Assembly (NCBI GenBank): GCA_949752735.1
Contig: OX457040.1
Coordinates: forward strand, 3,761,583 to 3,825,582
Origin: Lumbricus terrestris
Taxonomy: Eukaryota; Annelida; Clitellata; Crassiclitellata; Lumbricidae
Direction: 5' to 3'
DNA length: 64,000 nucleotides
Shown here: in pieces, positions 10,899 to 22,307 of the stretch
Numbering within the stretch: position 1 is the first letter of the stretch
Layout: every line of letters begins with the position of its first letter
Notes under the pieces: generated by a model
Seen by the model: only the letters and a program-made list of their open reading frames with translations
What the model was told of the DNA's origin: nothing
The model's database searches: none
Program-made: the position numbers and the translations under genes

Positions 10899-11704
10899 AG
10901 CGCGCACTGTCGACAGTCAGACGCGGCCAGAAGTTCACGGAAAGTAGACGTATCTTTGTCGATGGGCAGATCACGCCGGAATTTCAAGAAGTTAAGACGC
11001 GTTTGAGTAACGAATCGTTTGAGTTCGACGCCGATATTGCGTAGTTGAGTTTCTTACGGATTCTGCTTGCTGATTCATTATCGACAAGGAGTCGAAATAT
11101 ATATCCGTCTACGCGTTCTGTCTGTGCTTCGTCGCTCAGTCAAATTCTGGTTTTTGGGCCCATCGTCTCGGGCCTACAGTCTACATTTCGCAGGAGCAAA
11201 CTAATTCTGTTAGGTTTCAAGCGATATCTGAAAGTTTATTGCCTACGTGGCGTCAATTAATCCTCAAATATTATTATTATTTCGTCGGGTTACTTTCGTT
11301 TGGCGTCTATCTTCATCGGTCTATGTGCGTCGGACCCCAACGGTTCACTTCTGGCGCAATATCATCGACGCATTTCCCGGAACTCCATACGACTCCGGAT
11401 TCTTCGCATCCTATCCCTCGCGACGGAAATTGAGGTACATTTAGGTTAAAACGCGATCGGTGATAGATGATTTGGGCTATTAACTAAATTGGCCGTGGTC
11501 TTAGAGATAAAACGGGGAATATTATTGTAAAGTACTCCAGTCTATTTGCTGATTGCATAAGTTGTATTCAATTGATTGCATTGAATGTAACTGATGTTGA
11601 TTTAAGATTTCATTGATTGATAATAATAAGGAATATAATTAAATCTACCGACTCTGTTTACTGTTAGCGATAGAAATACAAGTAGGCTAATCTGATATAG
11701 CGCT

Positions 11705-12274
11705 ATGGATGAATCTAGGGCTGCCACTCCTGCTCAGCCGTCGAGGCCTACTTCTTCTCTGGGGTTGGTGATGTAAGCTATAACTTCCATGCATTCGTCT
11801 ATGCAATTGAATGCCAGAGACACGCAAGAGGCGATTGCCTTGGTAGAATTAAATGTCTTGGCGGTGCAATCAAATGTAAGAGAGGAGATCTCTTCTGTGC
11901 AATTAAATGTCAGAGAAGCGCTGACGGAAGTTGTATCACGATTAGAAAGGCTAGAAGCATCCCCAGTACCAAAGATTGCTGTGGATTTGAACTCTGGACC
12001 TAGGTCCACCGCTTCCACCACTGCGGACGTGCCATACCACTCGACCATCGGCCTGGAAGAAAGTTTGGGTGCTAGACCCAAGGACCTTTCCTTTTCGGCC
12101 AACCCTGGTAGGCCTATATTGCGAAGAAGTGAGAGATTGTCCAGCAAGGCTCCAATTTCATACAGGGAGTTAGGCAGCCGAGATAACTGGCCGCCTTTCC
12201 ATCGCTGGGATTCGAACCCGGAAGTCACCTCCTCCTGTCCTCCCTCTATCTCTAAGAACTATGATCCACAGTAG
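11705..12274 (+). pseudogene. Gag-like open frame with one internal stop
   Basis: The frame starts MDESRAATPAQPSRPTSS and is open to 12274 except for a TAA at 11774-11776. The middle (QLNVREALTEVVSRLERLEA) has heptad-like spacing and could form a coiled coil, as is common in gag N-termini. A low-complexity Ser/Pro-rich part follows. No zinc knuckle is present. On the minus strand 12200-12215 resembles a B box (GGGTTCGAATCCC). Assignment to gag rests on position and composition only. Confidence 0.4.
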
Positions 12275-12343
12275 CACGCGGTCCCATCGTTCGAGGATCC
12301 GGAAGTGGCGACTCCGGGGATGGCGGTAGGGGCGGGCGTTACA

Positions 12344-12424
12344 ATATGCTGAGCAAATTTCTGTCCAGGGTAACGGCCTCTGTTGTCATAGACCCTGGTC
12401 AAATCGGATCCATCCATCCATCAG
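12344..12424 (+). mobile_element. SINE-A, 3' part, split by insertion
   Basis: Resumes at ATATGCTGAGCAAATTTCTG and runs through the stem CCAGGGT (12365-12371) and ACCCTGG (12392-12398), with a 20-nt loop, to the CATC tail. It completes the copy that begins at 10109. Confidence 0.75.
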
Positions 12425-13738
12425 AGTTCGCATGGCTTGCTAGAAGACAATTCTGTTCATGATTATTTTTGTTTGGCGTCTACAAACAATCCAGAAGTTG
12501 AGTGGAAATAAATACTTAATCTGATGTTGAATAGGTGTGCTATATCCAATTCTGATCTTTCCTGTTACAATAAATGTGATTATACTACACGATGTTAAGG
12601 TTTTTAATCTACTTGTTTACGAACGCATGTTACTTTTATACCATCACTATCCTGCTTGTAAAAGGTGTCGAGCAAAAGATTCTTTTAATTGTTTCCAGCT
12701 GTTAGCAATATCTGTCGACTGAAAGCGCTAAGTCTCCTCTTCAAATTAAATTACGGATAAGGTATAGTGGATAATAATCAAAGAGGGTGGAACCACCCCG
12801 TTACCTCGGATATATCGGGCATAACTTCTGAACGGAGTGAGATATCATCTCACATTTTACCCTAAAATTGTAAATGAACCCCCCTACAGCCGCCGAAATA
12901 AATATCATTTTTCCATGCGATAAAAAGTTTTAGACGAAAAACCTAGGGTAGTGGCAGCCCGTGGGCTGGCCAGAAAGTAGCTAAATCGTATAAAAGTTAA
13001 CCATGACATAATTTGGAAGATCGTGAAATTCACGTGATTTTCTGTTCGATGATTCAATAATTTGACGAAGTTCCGTCTGAAGACTTAGTCGGAAACTTCC
13101 AATGTATGCTCAGTGTTGGACAGCATGTTGAAGAGGAGTGTTTCAAACTGTTCAGTTCTTAAGCTTCCACCTGCCTCAGATGTTCAATCGAGATTCTTGT
13201 AAGTGCGATATTGTGGCCGCCCCAGAACATTTAGCCTTTTCATCCCTCCCCACCGAACCCCACCCTGTCCTTCTGGGGAGGGCTGGGGACTGGGTGTGGC
13301 TGGGTGGTTGCTGTAGGCCACTGGCGACGCTCTGTCTTCGTAACGCAGGAGAACGCAGTACATGGTGACCATGCACTCCTCCCCTTGATAACCCGAGGGT
13401 AAAAGTATCTGCCTTAAAATACCCGGGTTTGGTAACGACCAATATACATGTGGTAGTCGGAGCCAGCTGCCTGTGTTTAACGTTTGATATCGTCCCTATT
13501 CCGTATCATCATAGTTATTTTTAGCCTCATTGACAAGCAGTTTAAGGCGTTTTGTACAATATAATCTATATTATAAGGCAGAAATTCCATATGTTTGTTT
13601 GTTTGTACGCTTTTGACAGAATTGACTCTCCCCTGCAGATTAATAGGCTCGGAAATGAAACAGCGTCGGTTAAAAAAATTCTTGAAATCGATTCTTACCC
13701 GAATTATAAGGTCATCGCAACTATTTTCAGGTTTTAAT
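12425..13738. other. Mixed sequence, no gene recognised
   Basis: Short frames only. A small hairpin CAGCCC-GT-GGGCTG lies at 12955-12968. A GC-richer block at about 13210-13440 stands out in composition from its AT-rich surroundings and may be the end of another LINE, but I cannot support a family. Confidence 0.35.
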
Positions 13739-14140
13739 TCAGTTCAAAACAAAAGTTATTAGCATTTTAAGACAGATTTCATCAGTAATTGACCACACTA
13801 GCGCGTAAGTCAAGAGTCTACACCGCATGACGTCATACCCGCCCAGTAATAATTTTCGTAGCGCCCCGTAGGGGTGGGTCAAGTTTGGCTTTTTGGGGAA
13901 GCGAGGTGGGGTTTAAGGGTTGGCGAAAACCCGAAATTTAGCAGTCAACGATGGACACCAGAGTGGAGTAGTGTTTAAAACCCTGAATTTCACTTTAGAA
14001 CTCGAGTTATTAGCGTTTTAAGACAGATTTAATCGCTAACGCTTTGGCAGCAGTATCGAGCTTTAGTAAAGGAGTCTATAGCCCGAATGACGTCATACAA
14101 GCCCAGTAATAATTTCCGTAGCGCACCGCAGGGGCGGCAT
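13739..14140 (+). repeat. Two direct repeats of about 145 bp, 253 bp apart
   Basis: The blocks at about 13739-13880 and 13992-14138 share TTTTAAGACAGATTT, ATGACGTCATAC and GCCCAGTAATAATTT. The spacer is unrelated. A palindromic TGACGTCA occurs in both copies. Function unknown. Confidence 0.65.
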
Positions 14141-14162
14141 GACGAATCGCTCTTACTTGTTT

Positions 14163-14970
14163 CGTTTAGAGAAACGGAACTGTCACCACGATGAGTCCGT
14201 GGTCTGAGATGGTTGGTGGACAGACCTCTAGGTTGATCGGGGAAGTGCCGTCACGGGTCACGATGACATCAAGCCAACCTTCGTGCTGGTGGGTCGGTTC
14301 TGCTACGTGCCAGAACGTGGCGCGACTTGGACAGGAACACCTTCGGAGATGCTCTGCATACTCTGCTCGCACCGTGCGAGGCGACGGCCACAATGACGGT
14401 TACCGAGTTGTTGGAATTCTACAAGCAGACCACGGGTTATCTAATTTCAGACGTTGTCCCATCTCGTGCTTACACCGAACGTCGAAGCACCCCTCCCCTG
14501 GGTTGACGTGCAATGCGGTCGCTACACAAAGTTTCCACTTGATCACGAGAACTGGATCCGGTTTATTCGTCCGATGCAAGCGCACTATACAAGAAAGAGA
14601 GCGTGAGTATTGGAAGGCAAAGATCGCCCGTAACGCGAAAGATCTGAAGCGTCTCTGGTCCACCTTTATCGGCCTCCTGGGCCGTCATAGATCCGGATCC
14701 CGCTCGAGCACTCCAGCTCTGCGACAACGGGGGAGCTTTTGGTTCCTCGAGTTTGCACTTCTATCAGACAGCGCCCAGCCTTTTCTGTTGTGGGTCCAGC
14801 TATCTGGAATGGTCAGCCACTAACCTTGCAATTTATGCCTAGACTAAATTCACCTGCCTTTTATAAGTCGCTCAAATTCTCCTTTTTTAGCTGTGGCTGG
14901 GTTGGGAACGCCTCTAAGTAGGCTCCTTGAAGGGGCGTAATGTAAATTCTGGAAATGAATGAATGAATAA
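14163..14970 (+). mobile_element. CR1-like LINE, 5'-inverted and internally deleted
   Basis: From 14400 the plus strand carries the linker between endonuclease and reverse transcriptase (EYWKAKIARNAKDLKRLWST, about 14608-14667). It then jumps to the C-terminus (RPAFSVVGPAIWNGQPLTL, about 14769-14825), followed by GGGGCGTAATGTAAATT and a GAAT tail at 14955-14968. The segment 14290-14166 is on the opposite strand and encodes the end of the AP-endonuclease domain, with WLDVIVTRDG and ISDHGLIVV. Sense 3' part plus inverted 5' part is the product expected from twin priming. The catalytic reverse-transcriptase core is missing. Confidence 0.7.
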
Positions 14971-15129
14971 GCAACTAACTAATCAATTGGCAAGTTTTCT
15001 GTCAATCTTTGATGTAACTAAACACCGGAAACTACGTTATAGACTCTCAACGCCACAAGATGTCGCTGATAGTAGAAATCTGACCCAAGAATACAAGCGT
15101 CATTAACACACCTTTTTTGAGAGGCCTTA

Positions 15130-15383
15130 ATACGCTATAATTATAGTCGACTTGGCATAAGATATGATTTTGTCTTTTAAATTCTACATAATCATCTAAA
15201 TTTCGTGATTTACTCATCTTATTACGAATTCTATTTCTCTCATATATTGCTTTATCACAGTTCTCATTCCAAAATGGCAGCGGTTTATGTCTCTTGTTTT
15301 TATTTTTGACATATTTTTTAACTGGAATTACTTCATTAGCTAATGTGGAAAGAGCTGCTGTTAAATTTAAGAATTTGAATTAT
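15130..15383 (-). pseudogene. Jockey-like LINE fragment (endonuclease-RT linker)
   Basis: The minus strand reads without a stop for about 80 codons: LTAALSTLANEVIPVKKY, then KRHKPLPFWNENCDKAIYER, then SRNLDDYVEFKRQN. PFWNxxCxxAIxxRNxxR...YxxFKR is the conserved linker before the reverse transcriptase in Jockey-like LINEs. Neither the endonuclease nor the palm domain is recognised beside it. The reverse-transcriptase fragment at 42330-42780 may come from the same family. Confidence 0.6.
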
Positions 15384-15475
15384 AATTTTTAGCTGGTTTG
15401 ATTCATTTTAGTATTGAGCAAAGATAAACTTCAGATTTATAATTTCATTGGATTTGTCTATATCGTGTTTATTGT

Positions 15476-15477
<2 letters not shown>

Positions 15478-15511
<34 letters not shown>
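15478..15511. repeat. Poly(T), 34 nt
   Basis: An uninterrupted run of 34 T. It lies upstream of the minus-strand LINE fragment at 15130-15383, so it is not that fragment's own poly(A) tail. It may mark the end of another retroposed sequence. Confidence 0.9.
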
Positions 15512-15512
<1 letters not shown>

Positions 15513-15904
15513 AGTGTGCGGTTGTTTGTTTTTTTTCCCAAATAATTCTGTAATAGATGAAACAGACATTGAAAAAATTTTGCTCTTGCTATTATTGTTC
15601 AATGTTCATTTCTCTAAATGATGGATGAATACTTTGATTTTATATTTTAATGTTGAATATCTAATCTGCCCATAATTTCATTGTTGGTCAATGAATGTTC
15701 AAAATTGCTTGTAAACATGCGATAAATATTTGATGTTAATCTAATTAAGTAACCTAGATGTTGTATTATGTGAACATCATGAAATGTGCAAATGTATAAT
15801 AAGATGTCATCAAACTTCGGAAAAAGGAAACGAAAACAGAGAGAAAAAGGACAAAACTGCTGAACAGTTGAACAAAAGTGAATGGACATGTATGTTAAAA
15901 TCTT

Positions 15905-15955
15905 TAAAGACGTCAACAGCCTTTGTAGCTATAAGATGTCGTTAAACTGCTGATT
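15905..15955 (+). repeat. Hairpin-tail module, GTTAAAC type
   Basis: Arms GACGTC (15909-15914) and GATGTC (15935-15940) pair with one G-U and enclose exactly 20 nt (AACAGCCTTTGTAGCTATAA). GTTAAAC follows directly. The ATA/ATAA-rich tail after it fits a retroposon end. Confidence 0.65.
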
Positions 15956-16037
15956 AATAATAATAATAAGATATGATTGGAACATGGCTTGTTTTCGTTT
16001 TCTCAAGTTAATCAATGGAGAACTACTACTACACTTA

Positions 16038-16125
16038 AGCTGCATTATGATAAACACATTTTTGCGACGGCCTTGGCCTCTGCTGTCATAAGCCGTCGTC
16101 AATTCTGGGTCCATCAATACTACCG
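16038..16125 (+). mobile_element. SINE-A variant with compensated stem
   Basis: Starts AAGCTGCATTATG. The stem CGACGGC (16065-16071) and GCCGTCG (16092-16098) differs from the common SINE-A stem, yet pairs perfectly over a 20-nt loop with GGCCTCTGCTGTCAT. The tail is GGGTCCATC. This copy gives the strongest covariation evidence. Confidence 0.7.
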
Positions 16126-16289
16126 CACTCGAAACTCACCTGCTCCGATGACACTGATGGCAGCAGTTACCAAATTCGGACAAAGGAGGACCGATGCATG
16201 CAATCTTTGTTAAGGAATGGCGTCACTAAACAGTAAATGACTATTTTATAATGATTACCAGATAAGGTACTTGAAACATTGCAACATTT

Positions 16290-16929
16290 CTGTAATATAT
16301 CTCGCACCTGCACTCCGATCCATAGAGCAGTACTGGCACTACCAGGGCTCCATACAGTCTCATCTTGGTTCTTGTCACGCCGTTTGATTTCCACACCTTG
16401 CTAAGGCGACCGAACATCGCACATGCCAGATCTATTCTGCGTTTAATGTCTTTTGTACAGCGACTGTATAATCAGACCACTCAAGTGCACAAATTCTGTC
16501 ACTTGTTCCAGTACTTCACCATCCTGTCTGACCTCCAGTTCCTTATGTTGTTTACCGATGGCCATAGTTTTTGTCTTTCCCGCATTGATTCTGAGTCCCT
16601 TTCTTTTGCTGCTGCTATCAACTCTGTCCGTCAGTTCTTGTAGATCCTTTTCAGCGTCTGCTACCAAATCGATATCATCTGCAAAGCGCAGGTTGGTGAG
16701 CAAGCGAACATTTAAACTAATCCTGGATTCTACGTCTCTCATTGCGAGTCCCATCACTGCTTCCAGGATTAGGTTGAAGAGATCGGATAACAATTCACAC
16801 ACTTGCCTGACTCCCACCTTGATCTTGAACCATTCTGTTAACTCACCGTCTATTCTCACAGCGCTCACGGACTTAATGTATAGATCTTTTAACAGCACCA
16901 TCGGTATACAGCGCATCAAGGATATCTAA
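16290..16929 (-). pseudogene. Non-LTR reverse-transcriptase fragment with FADD box
   Basis: The 158-codon minus frame (16919-16443) includes VGVRQVCELLSDLFNLILE (the R-Q-G-C-x-L-S-P motif, with C lost from its usual position), then LRFADDIDLVADAEKDL (catalytic FADD), then GLRINAGKTKTMAIGKQHKE and EQVTEFVHLSGLI. After a frameshift near 16460 it resumes as TKDIKRRIDLACAMFGRL and VVPVLLYGSEC. Order and spacing fit the palm-to-thumb region of an RTE- or I-like LINE. The fingers and endonuclease are absent and the frame is broken, so it is not functional. Confidence 0.8.
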
Positions 16930-17639
16930 AAATAACGCTTTGCTTAATCAGTCGGTTGGTCAGACACGTGATAGTTTTTGATGTGTTTCTTGGCAATTAT
17001 CTTCATGCTTCTACTGGCACTGATACAGATAGGGTAGTGACTGAGTCGAAGGGTGGATGGATACAACGTTTAACAACACTTTACGACAACAAAGTACGCT
17101 GAAAATTATTATAGGCCTATATCCTGTTATTCCAGTTCTCTAAAATTAACCTAAAAGTGTAGGCAAATAGACCATGATTATCATAGACTCTTTCAGAGTA
17201 TAATGGCTACAATGTCTTGTCGTTTATTTAATATTTTTTAGATTATGATCCTGAACTCCAGTAACTTGAGCAAACACATTAAATTCTGCAACGCGTAGAT
17301 GACCCGAAAGAACCGATAATATTAATGATGTTAGTAAATTGCTTACAATTGTAGAATAACTGTGCAATATATTAAAGGTGTCTAAGTTCACTCTCAAATT
17401 TAACGTACTGCCTCCGCTGTTTAGCGACATCTAACGGTCTACCGAAACGACATAGTCGACGAAACATTAAACATTAATTTCCACGCGAAGGATAATAATT
17501 ATTATTGATAATTATTCGCTTTCAATTACTTAGCAACATTTTGTGATTGTCGTGGTATAATTATGACGTCGTCGAAATTACATCGACGTGATTATTATGT
17601 TAAGTACTGTTGGCAAAATTTAAGAATAGTTTCAATAGC
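16930..17639. other. No recognised gene; one minus-strand repeat motif
   Basis: At about 17420-17445 the minus strand carries the AGATGTCGCTAAACAGCGG-type motif that recurs through the window. Otherwise I see only short frames and AT-rich sequence. Confidence 0.4.
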
Positions 17640-17975
17640 TTAACGAATCTTAAAGGCCCGTGCTGGTAAATTTTGAGGTGAGTACACTCAGGCCGGGAAA
17701 GAATCGACTTTTTAGGGCCGAAAATTTCTGACGACCTTCTTTTTTAGTCATCAAAGCATCTGACGACCTTTTTTCTGTGTCATCGCATACTTTTCTTACT
17801 ATTTCGGCTCGTAAATTCATTTCGCACAAACTTTTCCGTTGAATACTTTGTGAGGTGAGTATGCGCTGCATACCCGCGTATACCCTCATTTTCAGAGTAA
17901 GTACACGATGCAATTTTTCCCAGAGGTTGGTACACGCTGCATATCGGCGTATACCCTCGTGTACAGCCCTGATTG
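17640..17975. repeat. Possible hAT-related repeat
   Basis: The right end (TACAGCCCTG, about 17962-17971) resembles a hAT-type terminus. The interior shares TTTTGAGGTG and GACGACCTT-like units with the interior of the hAT element at 38225-39261. Left border and TSD are not clear. Confidence 0.35.
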
Positions 17976-17999
17976 TAACGCAATGCGATGTAATCTGCG

Positions 18000-18072
18000 G
18001 TTAGACCGAAAGCGCCTCTGAGAAGGTCCCTGAATAGGCACTATATAAATCCTCGAAATGAATGGATGAAGT
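18000..18072 (+). mobile_element. CR1-type LINE/SINE tail
   Basis: AGCGCCTCTGAGAAGG, then GGCACTATATAAATCC and a GAAT/GGAT tail, the same 3' architecture as at 14900-14970 and 29054-29110. No coding part is left. Confidence 0.55.
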
Positions 18073-19224
18073 TGTAGCTGAATGGAGGAAACTGAACATG
18101 ATAATTTATAAAAAAGTGAGTTCAATACCTTTGTTAAGTGATATATTAAAGTCATAAGACGCACAGACGGCATCGCGCTGCATGTGTTCCGCTGACATTG
18201 AATCAAACACTCTAATAAATACGTCGATACAACTTCTGCAGTGATTTGATTGGCACTGCATATATCCGGCCGCAGGAGTATAATAATGAAGTAGGAAAGC
18301 TACTAACATTCGTCGTCTTTCTTAATAAGACACCATCATCATCTGAATAGCAATTAACCAATCAATATAAAAAGTCAGCAACCCTGAGCGTGGACTCAGA
18401 AGAACAACAATAATAATGATGTGATTTAATATTTATCACAACATGTCCGTCGTTCCATTATATAGGATTAGGCCATCCTATACAGTGGCGGCGCCAGGGG
18501 GGGGCTGGAGGGGGCTAAGCCCCCCCTGAATGCGGCTCAGCCCCCCCAAAGCAAAATGCGGAAAATGTCTATAACGGCTAATTTCGTAATAAGAAAACTA
18601 GACAATCATCAACGGCATCGAAATCTATTTGAGAATGAAGTTAGCGACTTCATTTCTTGGCCTCAGTCTATGAAAACGGGTGACAAGTTTGCACCCTTAC
18701 CTTTTGACCATACAACCGGACAGGGTTGTCGAAATTGTCGAAGAAACATTATGGCTCTTAGACACCTCGTTTCAGATTGAAAACGTTTTATAAGTATTAG
18801 ACGTATAGAAATATCGAAAAAAAATTATATTACAGACTGCTGGTTATCCAGAATATTACGGACAGTGGTTATCCAGAATATTGCGTTTTATACAGAAATG
18901 CCTTTGACACAACAATGTAGTTGTCAGATTTGCGTCATGTTTCTCTTACACACCACAAATGTGCGCGCTCTTGTTATTTTCGGTATAATAATTATTATAT
19001 TCTTGTTGTGTATACCACCACTGTCTGGGAACGTAGGCCTACGTTTGATATAATGGTCAACTAAAAAGTCCTTGTGCTATTAGCATATACATGTAAAACA
19101 TTTGTGTTCAGATAATTATATGTAAATATATATACATAAAATAATTGTGTGCATATATCTAAGCATGAATATTTTTGTATTAAGGAAACTTAAACTGTTT
19201 TCTGTCATTAGTAATATGCAGGCA

Positions 19225-20541
19225 GATAATTATAATAGTGTTCTGTGAATGCTGTTGGCCACCTTTGTTGTGATTTATTTTTATTTGTGATTATTTTAAT
19301 TGAATGTCCAGGGTAACGGTCTCTGTTGTCATAGACCCTGGTCAAATCGGATCCATCCATTATTGTGATTACTTTTTTATTGTAAAATTTCTGAGAATTA
19401 ATACTGTGTTGGACACCTTTATTGTGATTACTTGGAACTCGAGTCCGTGTCCATGGCCGACTTTTTATACGATAATACTGAATTACACACCACTTTATTG
19501 TAAAATATATGAATATTAATACTGTGTTGGACACCTTTATTGTGATAACTTGAAACTCGAGTCCGTGTCCATGATCGACTTTTTATACGATAATACTGAA
19601 TTGCACACCATTTTATTGGAAAATTTCTGAATATTAATACTGTGTTGAACACCTTTTATTGTGACAACTTGGATCACGAGTCTGCGTCTATGGTTGACTT
19701 TTTATACGATTATAAATACTGAAATGCACACCATTGTATTCTGGAATTTCTGAATATTAATGCGCTGTTGGACACCTTTATTGTGATTTATTTTTATTTG
19801 TGATTATTTCAATTGAATGTCCAGGGTAACGGCCACTGCTGTCATAGACCCTGGTTAAATCGGATCCTTATACGATTATACTGAAATGCACACCATTGTA
19901 TTGTGGAATTTCTGTATATTATTGCGCCGTTGGACACCTTTATTGTGATAATTTAGAACTCTAGTCAACGTGGTTATTGAGTGCTTGCATATCGGTATGT
20001 CAAAGACAACTCAACTCAAATCCAGTCCGTGTCCATGGCCGACTTTTTATACCATAATACTGAATTACACACCATTTTATTGTAAAATGAATGAATATTA
20101 ATACTGTGTTGGACACCTTTATTGTGATAACTTGGAACTAGAGTCCGAGTCCATGGTCGACTTTTTATACAATAATACTGAATTGCACACCATTTTATTG
20201 TGAAATTTCTGAATATTAATGCCGTGTTGGACACCTTTATTGTGATAACTTGGAACTCGAGTGTTCATGGTCGACTTTTCGTACGTTAATACTTAATTGC
20301 ACACCATTTTATTGTAAAATTTCTGAATATTAATGCTGTGTTGGACACCTTTTATTGTGACAACTTGGATCTCGAATATGTGTCCATGGTTGACTTTTTA
20401 TACGATTATACTGAATTGCACACCATTGTATTGTGGAATTTCTGAATATTAATTTTCTGTTGGACGCCTCTTATTGTGATAATTTAGAACTCTAGTCAAA
20501 GTGGTTTTTGAGTGCTTGCATATCGGTATGTCAAAGACAAT
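19225..20541 (+). repeat. Satellite array, about 117-bp monomer, 530-bp higher order
   Basis: About ten monomers, each with CTGTGTTGGACACCTTTATT, GACTTTTTATACGATAATAC and GCACACCATTTTATTG. Monomer starts fall near 19393, 19512, 19630, 19750, 20094, 20211, 20328 and 20446. Two monomers (about 19290 and 19790) carry a SINE-A hairpin in the same place. The segment GAGTGCTTGCATATCGGTAT recurs at 19980 and 20511, showing a higher-order period of about 530 bp. Minus-strand frames through the array are repeat translations. Confidence 0.85.
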
Positions 20542-20587
20542 AGGAACTTTACATTACCTCACTTTTGGCACCACATAGCTACTCGGG

Positions 20588-20689
20588 TTGCTGTGTGCAC
20601 ACGCACTGTATATACTGTATCGCCCTTGCTCAGCTCAGTTGCTGTGTGCACACGCACTGTATATACTGTATCGCCCTTGCTCAGCTCAG
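20588..20689 (+). repeat. Perfect tandem duplication, 2 x 51 bp
   Basis: The unit beginning TTGCTGTGTGCACACGCACT is repeated exactly (20588-20638, 20639-20689), inside the hAT element just after the satellite. Confidence 0.9.
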
Positions 20690-20861
20690 TCATCAAATCG
20701 GCTCAGATGACTGAAATTTCGGGGTATGGTACAGCGCGGGCACGGCCTATACTTTACGCGGACGCGTTTGAGGACCTCCCATTCACTTTTGCAACCTTAG
20801 TTGGACACCTTTGTTTATGGTAATTCGGAACTTAATCTACGATTGCGGCCGGATACATTGT

Positions 20862-21346
20862 TAATATTGTATGTCATGCCATTGTAACATGATTGTGTTG
20901 GATATTGTTAGTCGTCTTTGCTCTTGTTAGAGCAAAATTATATCTCATATTAACCTGTTTAAGAATTTCTTTTACTGAAATGTAGAAGCTAAGAATCAAA
21001 CTTGTTTTAAGAATGGTAATCAAGAAAAGTTTGTGAAATAGCTTGCATGTGACAATTATTGCAACATATTAATGAATGTACCCAAGCAAAATATTTGGCA
21101 TAAATTGTAAGCTTATTAACTGTTAACCATTCTGCTACTAAACAATGAACGCTATAAGACGACGTACAATAATATTATGTTAAGACTTGATGAACAATGA
21201 TATTGTTATGACAATGTTATATTATAATTATGGTTAATTTGGACGGACATCATAAATTCATTGTTACTACACTGTATAAGCTGTAAATTGTCGTCAACGG
21301 CCTTTGATGTCATACGACGACGTTAAACTTTGGTTAAATAAAAAAT
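20862..21346 (+). repeat. Interspersed family D, copy 1 (probable LINE 3' UTR)
   Basis: Collinear with 32687-33172 over about 485 bp. It ends in GTCGTC (21290-21295), a 20-nt loop, GACGAC (21316-21321), GTTAAACTTTGG and TTAAATAAA. The lack of coding sequence with a structured, A-rich end fits a LINE 3' untranslated region or a SINE body. It lies within the hAT element. Confidence 0.65.
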
Positions 21347-21821
21347 ACACCAAAAATCAAAAACCTCAACAATTATTGGTGACTTCGTTTAAATAACCCA
21401 CTCAATCCCCAACTACATCTTGCAATGTGGAGCGCGTATGTGCCAGTGCACAATTTCTTGTAAAACCCTTGGTCGGTATATATGTGCTTCGTTCATGCAT
21501 TCGGCACTCGCAGCTTCACGCGATTGCAATATGACCGCCTGGGAAGAAAATGTTCTAGTTGCGTCTCTGGGAGGGAGGAAGGCTTGGGGCTTCAGCCCCC
21601 CCAAACCTGAAATCCTGGCGCCGCCACTGATCCTATATAATGTATTAAGATCTCCGTGCCCTGGGCATGTCCTCCCTGATCTTCTCCCTCCAGAACGAAT
21701 AACTGGATATTCACCTAGGTCTCCCCCACATAATTTAGAGATACCACGCAGTAATTCGGCAGAAATGGATTTGTCACCAGAATGCTGTATAATAGATTAT
21801 TTGCTTGACTGTACAGTTTAA

Positions 21822-22275
21822 CCCTCAATGGGTCCTTGGGGTGCAATTGCACCCCATGGCCGTTTATATGGCTACTCACGTGTTATTATTAAAATTTAAG
21901 CAGTTATCTTCTAGGACATTGTAAGTGTACCATTTCTTCCTATAGTCATGCATGAAACGATAAAAAAAGAGTTGACGTCAATTTTTGCCAGGACAGGTTC
22001 ATCGGGGGTGCAATTGCACCCCAAAATTATAACGTTGATATTATGAACAAATTCTGGTATTTGGTGCTAATTACTACAATAATTTGTTATGTTATTCTAT
22101 TTTAGAACACCTTCTGATATTAGTTTGACCTTTTTAGAAGTCAGATATTTTGTTTTGTTTACATTTCAAGTATTAAAAAATAAATAACACAATGGCTAGG
22201 AAGACGGGCAAATTCTGCGATATGTGCTGTAGGCCTGCTTGTCCGGCACACTCTGTCAATTTGTATGTATGTGTG

Positions 22276-22307
<32 letters not shown>

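Larger units (their letters stand above)
10129..12343 (+). mobile_element. LTR-retrotransposon-like insertion with gag-like frame
   Basis: The insert begins TGTAGCGTCCGC and ends GCGGGCGTTACA, an imperfect terminal inversion of TG...CA type, and is bordered by ATAT on both sides (10125-10128, 12344-12347). It cuts a SINE-A copy, whose halves define the borders exactly. A promoter-like block lies at 10858-10898 and a gag-like frame at 11705-12274. I cannot find a second copy of the starting sequence at the 3' end. It is therefore either a long solo LTR or, more likely, a deleted element in which a 5' LTR and gag start were joined to the 3' terminus. No protease, reverse transcriptase or integrase is present. 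Confidence 0.55.
18483..21629. mobile_element. hAT-like non-autonomous element, 3.1 kb, with satellite inside
   Basis: Termini CAGTGGCGGCGCCAGG and CCTGGCGCCGCCACTG are perfect inverted repeats. An exact 8-bp duplication ATCCTATA lies at 18475-18482 and 21630-21637. CAG...CTG ends plus 8-bp TSDs define hAT transposition. Subterminal C/G-rich blocks (AAGCCCCCCCTGA and CAGCCCCCCCAAA) mirror each other. The interior holds a 117-bp satellite (19225-20541), a 51-bp tandem pair, a family D copy and two SINE-A hairpins. No frame resembles a hAT transposase; the 74-codon frame at 18556 matches nothing I know. Confidence 0.85.

Noticed and set aside
14170..14215. Possible hammerhead ribozyme near CGATGAGTCCGTGG
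   Set aside because: The conserved CTGATGA and GAAA core with three helices could not be assembled; the region is antisense LINE coding sequence.
19208..20234. Repetitive minus-strand peptides that look like a repeat protein
   Set aside because: They follow the 117-bp satellite, which is a multiple of three, so the frame stays open by chance; monomers elsewhere shift frame.
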